DNA of 64,000 bases, from contig NZ_LT800499.1 of assembly GCF_900166625.1 (NCBI RefSeq), positions 1,132,372-1,196,371 on the forward strand, written 5' to 3'. Origin of the DNA: Halobacillus massiliensis (GTDB lineage: Bacteria; Bacillota; Bacilli; Bacillales; Halobacillaceae). The notes below the pieces were generated by a model, which was given only the letters and a program-made list of their open reading frames with translations, did no database searches and had not been told where the DNA came from. Below, piece after piece: positions 49,848 to 58,185 of the stretch (position 1 is the stretch's first letter; every line of letters begins with the position of its first letter). A program made the translations under genes and the position numbers.

Positions 49848-51402
49848 AGCTGTGAATATGACCAACCAAACAGCTTTTCGGCCGAAAAAAGCCGACTGGA
49901 ATTTGAATAAGAACCGTTTCTTTTGTCCTTTTGAGATCATAGATTTGGTCACATATATTTACATCGAAACCTAATAAAGGATGGCCATTCATTCCAAGTG
50001 AGCTGGCCGCTAGCAATAAGTGCTGAAGGAGAGCCCCTGCCTCCATATGCTGGATACGGTAGCCCCTGCAGCCGAGCTCTCCGGTATAAAAGTTCCGGTC
50101 TCCGGCAATATGAAGGCAGAGCGGAACTTGATAAAGGTTAAGGTTATGAAGACTCATGGCAGACTGAAGGGTATAACGGAAATCCCCTTCTTTTAGTTTT
50201 ATTAATGAATGGCTGCGAGGATCATAACGGTAGGCTCCGTCAGAAATACCTTCCACATTATAAAAACAGCCGTAAATAAAGAGGGGGGACCTCTCCTCTT
50301 TTCTAATATCAAAATCGCCGTGGGAACTGAAAGAGTCGTAGGTTTCTTTAAACAAGGATGAGAGCTTGTTAACGTTTAAACCAGTCGATAAGAAATCCAT
50401 TTCTGGTGAGTAGCGATTCCGACAGATAATGGATAAGTCTTTCATTTTTTTGTCCACTTGAGGAAGCATGGTTTTAGTGCTCGCTTCGTCATTATGACTT
50501 TCCTTATAGTTTAAATAACGAAAGACATTCGTAGATTCCTGCATGGAAGCTTGATTCATATTTTGAAGATCAGGACAATCAATGACTTTTCTTGATTTTT
50601 GGTAGTAAGTTGTTTTAATTGAGGGAATTTTGTTTAGTAACTCTGCAGTGGAAGTCATTTTTTCTTTGATTGCAGCAGGTTTATTTACAAATAAAGGAAC
50701 GACGGCATAAATGGATTCCTCCTTGTCGTTAAGACCGAGAAGGTGATTGAGGGCTTGATCAAGAAATTGAAAATGTACTTTAGGTGAGAAGTGGAAATGA
50801 GAGCTGAGTTTTTGCAGCTGACCAATAATCACGCCTGCATCTAATCCTTGCAGACGATATGAAAAATTGTTGTATTTAAAAAAGTTCTTCCAAAACATTG
50901 TGGAAATGATGGCAACGGCCGGACAGTCTGAAAGATCAGAGTGACTGGCCAAAGCCTTGTTTAAATAGGAATCATAATCGCCCTCACGCAGTAAGAGAAG
51001 CTGATGATGTGCGGCATCGTAATGATAAATTCCGTGCGGAAGTTCTTCTGTTTTTAAATAAAGATATAGTTCATTAGGATAAAGGCCTCCTCCAGATGGA
51101 GCAAATCGGCGGAAGGATTGCATCGTTTCTACCGAATCTCCATCTTTCGGAAGAGAAGTCTGACTGAGCTGTGTCCATCCAAAAACATACCAGAGAAAGC
51201 AGCTTAAAGTATCTAAATCAAGCAGGGAAGATCCTTCCTGTTCTTTTAACGAAAGTGTTATTTCATGGGAAAGAGGATACTTTGGCAAACCGCGATAAAT
51301 TTTAAAGGGAAGAGGGGCATCGTCCCAGTCGACGTTCCAGTCGGGCGGTACCACTTGGCTGCTTTGAAAGTGTAAATTATAGAGAAACGGGTCAAGCTCC
51401 AT
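49846..51402 (-). CDS. SagB-type dehydrogenase of a TOMM bacteriocin cluster
   Basis: A 518-residue FMN-dependent dehydrogenase with two nitroreductase-like SagB domains (about residues 50-255 and 315-510). The first has R-R-F-A-P-S-G-G-G-L-Y-P-N-E-L-Y, the SagB signature for flavin binding. The second keeps the fold pattern (G-A-L-L-Q-H-L-L-L-A-A-S-S-L-G-M-N-G) but not that motif. In thiazole/oxazole-modified microcin (TOMM) synthesis it oxidises azolines to azoles. It is the last gene of the operon, 23 bp after the YcaO gene. AGGGAGG lies before ATG 51402. Confidence 0.9.
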   Translation of the reverse strand: MELDPFLYNLHFQSSQVVPPDWNVDWDDAPLPFKIYRGLPKYPLSHEITLSLKEQEGSSLLDLDTLSCFLWYVFGWTQLSQTSLPKDGDSVETMQSFRRFAPSGGGLYPNELYLYLKTEELPHGIYHYDAAHHQLLLLREGDYDSYLNKALASHSDLSDCPAVAIISTMFWKNFFKYNNFSYRLQGLDAGVIIGQLQKLSSHFHFSPKVHFQFLDQALNHLLGLNDKEESIYAVVPLFVNKPAAIKEKMTSTAELLNKIPSIKTTYYQKSRKVIDCPDLQNMNQASMQESTNVFRYLNYKESHNDEASTKTMLPQVDKKMKDLSIICRNRYSPEMDFLSTGLNVNKLSSLFKETYDSFSSHGDFDIRKEERSPLFIYGCFYNVEGISDGAYRYDPRSHSLIKLKEGDFRYTLQSAMSLHNLNLYQVPLCLHIAGDRNFYTGELGCRGYRIQHMEAGALLQHLLLAASSLGMNGHPLLGFDVNICDQIYDLKRTKETVLIQIPVGFFRPKSCLVGHIHS

Positions 51403-51425
51403 AATGATTTCCCTCCTTACTGTCT

Positions 51426-53372
51426 TTAAGGAAATGGATGTGGAAACGGGTTGAGTTCGTCAATCTTCAGGTCGCGTTTTGTATACCCGAGCCTTTTCGG
51501 CACAGTCAGTACTCTGTTCAATCCTGTCACACGAGTAAGATGATGCCCAAATGTCATCGGCAGCATGCCGGGAATAAGAACCTTAACACAATGTAATCCG
51601 TTGCGGCTGATTTCAGGTGTGGTCTGGTCGATCACGATAACATCCAAACTTAATTCACGTAAAACTTGTAAAATGTTTCGTAAGTCTTCAGTTAAATCAG
51701 GATTGCTGGCTGAAGAAGGAAAGCCCTCATCAAAACTCTGCATTGGACGATTCTGACGCAAAAGAAAGTGAAGACGTTCCTCCGCTTCCTGAAGACCATA
51801 CAACATACCGTGATCATCCATTTTTTTCACAAGGGAAGAATGATCTAGCATTTTTAAGTAATCGCTGCGGTTTTTTTCAAATTCTTTGTTTAATGGCCTG
51901 ATCATCCCAACACTTTCAAAAATGGCGCTTTTCACAGCTCTTACGGGGTCAAGGTGAGCGCCGGCTGCGCAAATCAGGTGAAGGCCTTCTGACTGTGGAT
52001 CTCGCTTCTTCGTAATGGTCACGACTGAAGGTATACCATGTTCCATTGTTGCATTGTATAAAAATAAATCGTATCCCGCCTCTTCCCGCATACGATCAAT
52101 CATTAAGTGGAGTTCTTCATCATGGGAAGAATAAGGGTCAATTGGGGGCAGGCTGAGTCTTGCATACCAAGTCATGAGAAAAGAATCTCGTTCTAAAACT
52201 TCCATAATTCCATGGAAAATGGCTTCTTCCAGGCTGCCGCCTAAAGCGCAGCCATTAGAGGTTTCAAACATAATTCCGTCCCCGCAGCCCATGCTGTAGT
52301 AAGCGAGCCGTTCAGGAACGAGGATGGGTTCTTCTTTTTGCAGCGAATATCCCCAAACCCAGTTCATTTTTTTATCGGGATCAAAAGCAGTAAATGGAAA
52401 GTCCGGTTTTGCATACTGTTCTTTCGAATGGACGCCCACATCTAAAGGGTGAAGTGCGCAGTCCAGGTTTCGATAACAATCGTAAACGACTGTCTTTTTT
52501 CCTTTAGGATCAATGCCGCAGGATCGTTCTAATCCTTCTAACATCGCCGTCATCTCACTGCTTGCATAACAATTAGTTCTTCCCGCTGTTCCTTCATTCC
52601 CATTAAATAACGGCAGATTAACGATGACGTCAGCGAATGATGTCTGCAGGTCGCTCATCCTGCTGTTGAACATTCCTGTGTTTGGGTCCAGATAATCTTT
52701 TGATAGAGCAGAACGTAAGTCTGTCATTGACCGGCACCTGTAACTGTTTTTACTGACTTTCAAACTTGGCTGAAGAGAAATAACGGCGGCCTCCGCTGAA
52801 TCTTCAGGGAGATGGCTGCACACAGAACACGTCGCCTCCGGTAAAATATAATGCCGGGAACACGCTAACGTTTTCATGCTGACTTTATAAATATGATCCT
52901 CTAATAGTGAGGATTCCCCTTTCCATACCTTCTGTACTTCATTAAGAATCAGCTGCACCATCTGCATAAGAAGACTTTCTGAGAGCCACTCATCATTAAT
53001 ATTTTCCTCATTTTGTTTTAACGACTGCTGAATCCTCCATAAATCTGATCGATCGTCTGCTGCTAATATTTTACGACTATCTGCACATTGGGAGCATCCT
53101 TCCCGGTCTGGCTGAACCCATGGGCCGACAATCCCTTCTCCAAAGGATAAAAAAACGCGCATCCAATCAATCTTAAATTCACGGGAAACTCTTTCAGCAT
53201 GTTGATGGTTCTTTGGGTTCCAGAAGTCATCTAATACGAGAAAAAATTTTGTTCCAGCAGGCAGAGGCACCTCCAGCTCCGGCAGTCTTTGCAGCTCATA
53301 TTGAGGAGACAGTGCTTCTGCCACAGCATCTGCCAGTCTGCCTTTTCCTATAATGGTTAGAATTGAGCTCAC
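51426..53372 (-). CDS. TOMM cyclodehydratase, YcaO protein with leader-binding N terminus
   Basis: A 648-residue cyclodehydratase component. The N-terminal 210 residues are E1/ocin-ThiF-like with two zinc CxxC pairs (Cys93/Cys96 and Cys182/Cys185). The C-terminal YcaO domain (about 215-648) has the ATP-binding segment G-G-S-L-E-E-A-I-F-H-G-I-M-E-V-L-E-R-D near 380 and ends in the YcaO Pro-rich tail P-F-P-H-P-F-P. It uses ATP to convert Cys residues of the precursor to thiazolines. The start ATG overlaps the stop of the E1-like gene by 4 bp. The organisation matches heterocycloanthracin loci of Bacillus. Confidence 0.93.
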   Translation of the reverse strand: MSSILTIIGKGRLADAVAEALSPQYELQRLPELEVPLPAGTKFFLVLDDFWNPKNHQHAERVSREFKIDWMRVFLSFGEGIVGPWVQPDREGCSQCADSRKILAADDRSDLWRIQQSLKQNEENINDEWLSESLLMQMVQLILNEVQKVWKGESSLLEDHIYKVSMKTLACSRHYILPEATCSVCSHLPEDSAEAAVISLQPSLKVSKNSYRCRSMTDLRSALSKDYLDPNTGMFNSRMSDLQTSFADVIVNLPLFNGNEGTAGRTNCYASSEMTAMLEGLERSCGIDPKGKKTVVYDCYRNLDCALHPLDVGVHSKEQYAKPDFPFTAFDPDKKMNWVWGYSLQKEEPILVPERLAYYSMGCGDGIMFETSNGCALGGSLEEAIFHGIMEVLERDSFLMTWYARLSLPPIDPYSSHDEELHLMIDRMREEAGYDLFLYNATMEHGIPSVVTITKKRDPQSEGLHLICAAGAHLDPVRAVKSAIFESVGMIRPLNKEFEKNRSDYLKMLDHSSLVKKMDDHGMLYGLQEAEERLHFLLRQNRPMQSFDEGFPSSASNPDLTEDLRNILQVLRELSLDVIVIDQTTPEISRNGLHCVKVLIPGMLPMTFGHHLTRVTGLNRVLTVPKRLGYTKRDLKIDELNPFPHPFP

Positions 53373-55261
53373 GTTGTCTCCTCCTCTTTAATATCCACCC
53401 CGCAAATGCTGACAACTCCATCTTCTTCAAATGGTTCAAGAGATATTTTAAAGAATGTAGCCGTCTGGCTGTTTTGATGTAAAATTCTTAAAGCAGTTTG
53501 CAGAGATTCTGACAAATCATTTGTTTCATAGGCGGGAATATCAATAGTCTCAACTTCTTTATCCTGAAAGACAAACTCTAAAGGACTTTCGTGATCAGGT
53601 GATGTGCTGTTTTGTGCCTGTTTGAGAAGTGTAAGCAGTGCTTCTCTCAAAGCGAGTGTTAGGGTGAAACCGACCTTCCCATACCATTGACTGTTTAAGT
53701 CTTTCATCCAAACGACAGGAAACCCAGAGTTGTATCCTAAGCTGATCTCAGGCAGAATTTTCATTGTTTCTAAGGCCTGTAAATAATAGCGGCAGACATG
53801 ATCTTCTACACGATTGAATTCTATTTTCGTAACATGACCGTTCCACTCCTGAGATTTAAGATGCCACCTGGCTTCTATACTCTTTTGTAAAGCCCGGGCA
53901 GCAGCTTCTAAAAATGTCTCTCCTGCTCCAAGCTGGAGTGAAGCAATTTCACCGTCTAATGAATCTGATAGCTTATTTTTCAATGGAAGCACGTATTGCT
54001 CTATCCCTCTTAATCCAGCTTCCCTCCTTGCTTCCTCGTGGGTCATTGCTCCGATAACAAGGGGACGGTGCAGTTTATTTGATAGAACATCGATTACTTG
54101 AACTTCACATTGAGAAAGCGGCAGTTGAGAAAGCTCTCCTTCTTCCCAATGGTGGAAAATACCTGTCTGGCGGGAAGTAAGCTGGCTGAAATAATAAAAA
54201 AACTGACCTTCGTTTTTTATTTCTGATTCTATTGTGTTTAAGTTTTTTACTCTCTTTACTGTTATTTGTCCTGAGACAAGAGGATGGTTCTTAAAAGGGT
54301 GCCATTTACCTTCTAACGTTTTCAAGTTCAAAAGATATAGATGATTGTTCGTGTGAGCTTCGGATACTCCGGTGATTTTTTTAAACGCTTCAAAGACAAG
54401 GATATTGGCAAGCATAGATCCGGCCGGAGAAGAATAGCTGCTGCTTTGGTGAGGGCTTTTCATAACGTCATTGTGAATGCTCCGCCATGCTGACTCCCAG
54501 CAGTTATTGGAATCCGGGCTTACCAACGGTCCTGCAAGTCCCCGCTCCCCAATGCACAGCGCAGAATTAAAAATTTTTTCTTTTTCTTTACACACTTCAA
54601 GAATGTTTCGCAGCTCTTTAACATTGCCTTCTTGAGAGACGTAAAAAACAACGTCAAAGTCTTCAATCACTTCATGCCACGATCCTCCATTTTCGATTGG
54701 CGAACTACTAATAATTACTTCAGCATCCATTTTTTTTGCGGACGCTTTTAATTCCCTTAACCTGGGGATACAGTCTTCCGCCGTCAGTGCATGTATGCTT
54801 GCGGCGCCGGAGGAGATCAGAGCAGAAACCAGACCAATAAGCATGGAACCTTCCCCTATGGCTAACGTTTTTATTTCACGATATTTTTGAAAGCGGAAGG
54901 CAGCTGAATCTCCAAAGCTTTCTAAGTACTCGATTTGAGAGGCGAATTTTTCCAGCACAGACTCTGGTAAAGTATGAGGCAGATCTCCGCTGACATCACG
55001 CAGAAATCCGTTTGTATATAGGGCATCTGAAATTGCGTATATCCGGTCCTTATAAGGCTGAGGCAGCCCATCCGTGAGACTGGCTAATGAATTCTCTCCA
55101 GTAAACATAGGCATAAGTTTTTCCACCCATTGAAATACGGTACTTCCTTCCATCCGGAATGAACCGGAGCTGTTCCTGAAATACACACTTCCACTAGGTT
55201 CGGGCATGAAAAAAGTGCCCCTTTTTACCTTTAAGCACATAGAGTGTTTTACATTCGACAT
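53369..55261 (-). CDS. TOMM maturation protein, E1-like (thiazole-containing bacteriocin maturation type)
   Basis: A 630-residue protein of the type named putative thiazole-containing bacteriocin maturation protein. An E1/ThiF-like Rossmann segment (I-G-E-G-S-M-L-I-G-L-V-S-A-L, about residues 134-147) is preceded by a precursor-recognition-like N terminus. ThiF catalytic and zinc Cys are not obvious, as usual for this group. It is thought to act with the YcaO protein in precursor recognition and cyclodehydration. It is the first modification gene after the precursor gene, with 133 bp and a hairpin between them. Start ATG 55261 has AAGGAGGA upstream. Confidence 0.87.
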   Translation of the reverse strand: MSNVKHSMCLKVKRGTFFMPEPSGSVYFRNSSGSFRMEGSTVFQWVEKLMPMFTGENSLASLTDGLPQPYKDRIYAISDALYTNGFLRDVSGDLPHTLPESVLEKFASQIEYLESFGDSAAFRFQKYREIKTLAIGEGSMLIGLVSALISSGAASIHALTAEDCIPRLRELKASAKKMDAEVIISSSPIENGGSWHEVIEDFDVVFYVSQEGNVKELRNILEVCKEKEKIFNSALCIGERGLAGPLVSPDSNNCWESAWRSIHNDVMKSPHQSSSYSSPAGSMLANILVFEAFKKITGVSEAHTNNHLYLLNLKTLEGKWHPFKNHPLVSGQITVKRVKNLNTIESEIKNEGQFFYYFSQLTSRQTGIFHHWEEGELSQLPLSQCEVQVIDVLSNKLHRPLVIGAMTHEEARREAGLRGIEQYVLPLKNKLSDSLDGEIASLQLGAGETFLEAAARALQKSIEARWHLKSQEWNGHVTKIEFNRVEDHVCRYYLQALETMKILPEISLGYNSGFPVVWMKDLNSQWYGKVGFTLTLALREALLTLLKQAQNSTSPDHESPLEFVFQDKEVETIDIPAYETNDLSESLQTALRILHQNSQTATFFKISLEPFEEDGVVSICGVDIKEEETT

Positions 55262-55337
55262 GTCCTTCCTCCTTACCGAAGACTTCTTATAACGATTCTA
55301 TGTTTATCCCTGTGTACCATATGTATGGACATAAAGC

Positions 55338-55367
55338 AGCCCCCTGAAGATCAAGCATCAGAGGGCT
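55338..55367 (-). terminator. Hairpin (putative attenuator) between TOMM precursor and modification genes
   Basis: On the minus strand AGCCCTCTGA and TCAGGGGGCT form a 10-bp stem with a 10-base loop, followed by only a short T tract (GCTTTATG). This looks like a leaky terminator that lets the precursor mRNA exceed the enzyme mRNA. Confidence 0.65.
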
Positions 55368-55394
55368 TTCTAAAATTAAGGTTTGAATTAGTAA

Positions 55395-55697
55395 TTAACG
55401 ACCGCCACAGCGTCCGCCGCAACCGCCGCAACCGCCGCCGCACCTAGCACAACCCGCACAGCCCGCACATCTCGCGCATCCGCCACACCCGGCACAGCGG
55501 GCACATCCGCCGCATCCCGCACATCCGCCACAGCCCGCGCAGCCGGCACAGCGAAAACACCCAAAACAGACAAACCCTATGCCTGGAAATAGGCGAGATT
55601 GGTCTTCATACACTACGGCTTGCTCACTTGGGACCATGTTATGAGTTTGAAACTCTCCTACCTCTAAATTTTGAATTTCATTTTGGAATTGATTCAT
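55395..55697 (-). CDS. Heterocycloanthracin/sonorensin-type TOMM precursor peptide
   Basis: A 100-residue precursor. Residues 1-43 are a leader (M-N-Q-F-Q-N-E-I-Q-N-L-E, later S-R-L-F-P-G). The core from Cys44 has a Cys at every third position up to Cys86 (15 in a row: C-F-G, C-F-R, then C-A-G, C-G-G, C-A-R units), then Cys90, 93 and 97, and ends G-G-R: 18 Cys in all. Repeated Cys-x-x is the hallmark of the heterocycloanthracin family; the Cys are expected to become thiazoles. GGAGG eight bases upstream selects ATG 55697; the longer frame to 55763 lacks a site. The short open frame in another register is an artefact of the repeat. Confidence 0.93.
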   Translation of the reverse strand: MNQFQNEIQNLEVGEFQTHNMVPSEQAVVYEDQSRLFPGIGFVCFGCFRCAGCAGCGGCAGCGGCARCAGCGGCARCAGCAGCARCGGGCGGCGGRCGGR

Positions 55698-55996
55698 TTT
55701 TTCAACCTCCATTGTGTTATAAAAAAGACGCTCAGCTTCTTTCACTTTCGTTAAGAAACCCATTCTCCAACAAAATATGAAGGGAGTCTGGGTTTTGTTA
55801 CTAATGATGAAAACCTAGTTTAAATTGCAATTTGGAAAAATAATGCTCAGCTTATAGAAAAAGCAGCACAGAAAATTTATATTTAAGAGGAAGGGGGGAC
55901 CGAACAAGTTCTGCGATTTAGAATAATCGATTGAAGATGAAGCAAAGAGGGGTTCAATTTCTCGACTACAGCTTTAAAAAAGGGAGGAATGTTTAA

Positions 55997-56545
55997 ATGT
56001 TTTCACTGCGAGTGGATGATGATATTTCATTGAAGCTTTTGGAGAAGAAGGATGCAAAAGAAATCTATTCTTTAGTCGACGAACATCGAACTTATTTAAG
56101 GGAGTGGCTGCCCTGGGTAGATAACATGAAGAAGCAAGCAGACTATGAACCTGTGATTGAAATGTGGCTCAAACAGTTTGCCTCTAACGATGGTTTTCAA
56201 GCAGGCATTCTTTATAAGGGAAAGCTGACAGGAATGGCAGGTTTCCATGGAATCGACTGGTCCAACAGGAAGACAAGCATCGGATACTGGCTTGCAGACA
56301 ATTATCAAGGCCGGGGGATTGTGACGAAAACAGTTCAAGGCTTAATCGATTGCGCCATTGTTGAGTATGGCCTTAACCGTGTGGAGATTCAGTGTGGAGT
56401 GGAGAACTATAAAAGCCGCAGTATTCCTGAAAGAATCGGCATGACTAGAGAAGGTGTCATAAGAGACGATGAACTTCTTTATGATCATTTCCATGATACG
56501 GTTCTGTACAGCGTTCTTGCTAGAGAGTGGGAGCATAAGAAATAA
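55997..56545 (+). CDS. RimL/YdaF-type GNAT acetyltransferase
   Basis: A 182-residue GNAT of the ribosomal-protein-serine acetyltransferase type. Family marks are L-R-E-W-L-P-W-V-D near residue 37, I-G-Y-W-L-A, the acetyl-CoA loop Y-Q-G-R-G-I-V-T-K (about 98-106) and G-M-T-R-E-G-V-I-R-D. GGGAGG lies before ATG 55997. It is divergent from the TOMM precursor gene across 299 bp in which no gene was seen. A role in self-protection for the TOMM locus cannot be excluded but has no direct support. Confidence 0.88.
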   Translation: MFSLRVDDDISLKLLEKKDAKEIYSLVDEHRTYLREWLPWVDNMKKQADYEPVIEMWLKQFASNDGFQAGILYKGKLTGMAGFHGIDWSNRKTSIGYWLADNYQGRGIVTKTVQGLIDCAIVEYGLNRVEIQCGVENYKSRSIPERIGMTREGVIRDDELLYDHFHDTVLYSVLAREWEHKK

Positions 56546-56575
56546 CCATTTCCAATGAAGAGGAATGGTTTTTAG
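56544..56575 (+). terminator. Rho-independent terminator
   Basis: AACCATTTCC pairs with GGAATGGTT around an 8-base loop and is followed by TTTT. It begins at the stop codon of the GNAT gene. Confidence 0.8.
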
Positions 56576-56770
56576 TACAATAGACGGATTTATACAATTT
56601 AAGGCATTTACTCTGGTTCTTTTCAAATGAAAAGTTATAATCACTGGTATACTAGCTGTGTAGGAAAAAGCGTCCATGGATATAGTTTTATACAGAGTAA
56701 TAGCTGGAGAGGAAGAAAAAGAACATAGAGAAAATATAAAACTATAAAATTAAGAAAGAGTGCATAATCT

Positions 56771-57301
56771 ATGTTGAGAATTTTTTTAGTAACAATAGAT
56801 TTCGGGGGTAGAAAATCTTATGAAAAGGTTTTGAGAAATGAAAATATTCATGCGATATATTCAAGTTCAGATTTAAACACACAAGAAATAGCCTCTGTTT
56901 TTAAAGGAGAAAATAATACACCTCTTTACTTTGAGGATCGGCTAAAACCTATGCAATTAAAGGGGTTAGAAAAGATAGAAATCGATAAGTTAATGGAAAC
57001 ACATCCTGAAGTTTGTACTTCTTTTATGACGACTCCTCATCTTTTTGAATTCGAGGGTTTAGAGAATTTTTATGATTTATATAAAAGAACTTCTTCTTTG
57101 TTGAATGATATTAAAGCCATCCATACTTCAGGTAACATCCTGATAATAGCGAAATATTTGGTGGCCGGTATGCTGTTTAATCAGATAAAGAGAAGGCCGA
57201 TTGAGGAATTGTGGAAATTTCCTGTTTTTCCCGTGTATGGTATGGTTATTGCTGAAAAAAGAGGAGATTGGTTTGGAATTTCCAGAGAGAATTACTATTA
57301 G
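56771..57301 (+). CDS. Degenerate histidine-phosphatase-like protein
   Basis: A 176-residue protein with the layout of the phosphoglycerate mutase/histidine phosphatase superfamily: an N-terminal strand, I-Y-S-S-S-D-L (about 29-35), D-R-L-K-P near 56, and a C-terminal G-N-I-L-I-I-A-K strand. The active site is lost. The R-H-G motif reads T8-I9-D10, the second Arg position is Asn36, and the catalytic second His is Lys128. It is therefore probably a non-catalytic binding protein or a gene drifting out of use. No clear ribosome binding site precedes ATG 56771. It is followed after 31 bp by an NTF2-like gene. Confidence 0.65.
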   Translation: MLRIFLVTIDFGGRKSYEKVLRNENIHAIYSSSDLNTQEIASVFKGENNTPLYFEDRLKPMQLKGLEKIEIDKLMETHPEVCTSFMTTPHLFEFEGLENFYDLYKRTSSLLNDIKAIHTSGNILIIAKYLVAGMLFNQIKRRPIEELWKFPVFPVYGMVIAEKRGDWFGISRENYY

Positions 57302-57332
57302 AGGCGGCTAAAGACAATGAGGAGGCTGACCC

Positions 57333-57713
57333 GTGAAAGAAGAAGTCATTAAGAAAATTAAAGCACTCGAGGAAAGTCATTTAAAAATAGAAAACCGTAA
57401 CTCTTCGGAACGTTTGGGAGAGATTTTATCTGATGATTTTTTAGAGTTTGGAAGTTCGGGAGGTATAATCACTAAAGAGGATTGCCTGAAGGAAGGGGTA
57501 ACTTTGCATGAGCTGGAGATGTTCAACTTTGAACTTCACCCCCTTGGACCTGAAGCCGTTTTAACTACATATCTAGTAAAAAACTATACATTAAACCGAA
57601 ACACACTGCGAAGTTCTGTTTGGAAGCTTCAGAACAACAAATGGCAGTTGTTTTTTCATCAGGGGACTGTTACAGAGATAGAACATGAAGTAAAAAGCAT
57701 CTATACAAAATAG
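57333..57713 (+). CDS. NTF2-like (DUF4440-type) protein
   Basis: A 126-residue protein of the SnoaL/NTF2-like fold, DUF4440 type: an N-terminal helix (E-E-S-H-L-K-I-E-N-R-N-S-S-E-R), L-S-D-D-F-L-E-F-G-S-S-G, and the sheet S-S-V-W-K-L-Q-N-N-K-W-Q-L-F-F-H-Q-G-T. Such proteins bind small molecules or act as isomerases; here the role is unknown. The GTG start at 57333 has AGGAGG eight bases upstream. Confidence 0.87.
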   Translation: MKEEVIKKIKALEESHLKIENRNSSERLGEILSDDFLEFGSSGGIITKEDCLKEGVTLHELEMFNFELHPLGPEAVLTTYLVKNYTLNRNTLRSSVWKLQNNKWQLFFHQGTVTEIEHEVKSIYTK

Positions 57714-57723
57714 ATGCTTTTTT
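57692..57723. terminator. Bidirectional terminator
   Basis: AAAAAGCATCTAT-ACAAA-ATAGATGCTTTTTT has a 12-13 bp stem that includes the NTF2-like stop codon. Confidence 0.9.
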
Positions 57724-57728
57724 AACTC

Positions 57729-57962
57729 TTAATCAAATAGTAAATATAATATTAGAATCAGCAAAATCAAGCAGCATGCTGAGGACTGGCAGCCGAATTG
57801 CCATGGCCACGGACTGTCGCAAGCATTACCATATCCACAGCCGCAAGTATCTCCATACCAGTCCCTGGCATCACCAAAACCTCCGCCGCTATCTCCGAAT
57901 CCACTGCTTCGCTCTCTGGCGGATTCTTCATGATCACTGCTTCCCAGATAAGCATTTTTCAA
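57729..57962 (-). CDS. Cys/Gly-rich tail-anchored peptide of unknown function
   Basis: A frame of about 77 residues: an acidic/Ser start, Gly-Phe-Gly-Asp repeats, then a Cys-rich part (C-G-C-G-Y-G-N-A-C, F-G-C, S-A-C-C) and a C-terminal hydrophobic helix (L-I-L-L-I-L-I-L-Y-L-L). Six Cys are present. AAAGGAGGAG lies 17 bases before TTG 57962 and 8 bases before an ATA codon at 57971; no ATG or GTG is in place, so the start is uncertain. A perfect 10-bp hairpin (57994-58016) precedes the ribosome binding site. The layout recalls spore coat or small bacteriocin-like peptides, but I recognise no family. Confidence 0.5.
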   Translation of the reverse strand: MKNAYLGSSDHEESARERSSGFGDSGGGFGDARDWYGDTCGCGYGNACDSPWPWQFGCQSSACCLILLILILYLLFD

Positions 57963-57993
57963 TAAACCTATCGTTCTCTCCTCCTTTCGATAG

Positions 57994-58016
57994 AGGAAGA
58001 AAATTGTTTTCTTCCT
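57994..58016 (-). other. Perfect hairpin in the leader of the Cys-rich peptide gene
   Basis: AGGAAGAAAA-TTG-TTTTCTTCCT lies just upstream of AGGAGG on the minus strand. It may be a 5' mRNA stabiliser or a leader terminator. Confidence 0.5.
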
Positions 58017-58122
58017 GCCAAGATATGATATTTTATGCTGGAAGAGTAGAGCTTGAATAAACATTTGGTCCACAAATCTATTAAAAAGGCTCTAATTTTA
58101 ATATTAAGACTTTTAATTGACC

Positions 58123-58155
58123 CAAAAAAAGAAGCTCCATTTGAAATGGAGCTTC
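58123..58155 (-). terminator. Rho-independent terminator (minus strand)
   Basis: GAAGCTCCATTT-GAAATGGAGCTTC on the minus strand is followed by seven T. It ends the alaR-alaT operon. Confidence 0.9.
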
Positions 58156-58185
58156 AAATTATATGGCGGGCGAGACATTACTCGT

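Noticed and set aside
55388..55573. Ala/Val/Arg-rich frame inside the TOMM precursor gene
   Set aside because: It is another register of the same GC-rich repeat; the Cys-x-x frame has the leader, ribosome binding site and family match.
57767..57955. 62-codon frame starting with ATG inside the Cys-rich peptide gene
   Set aside because: Its ATG is 24 bases from the ribosome binding site, and its product lacks the ordered Gly/Cys/hydrophobic layout of the other frame.
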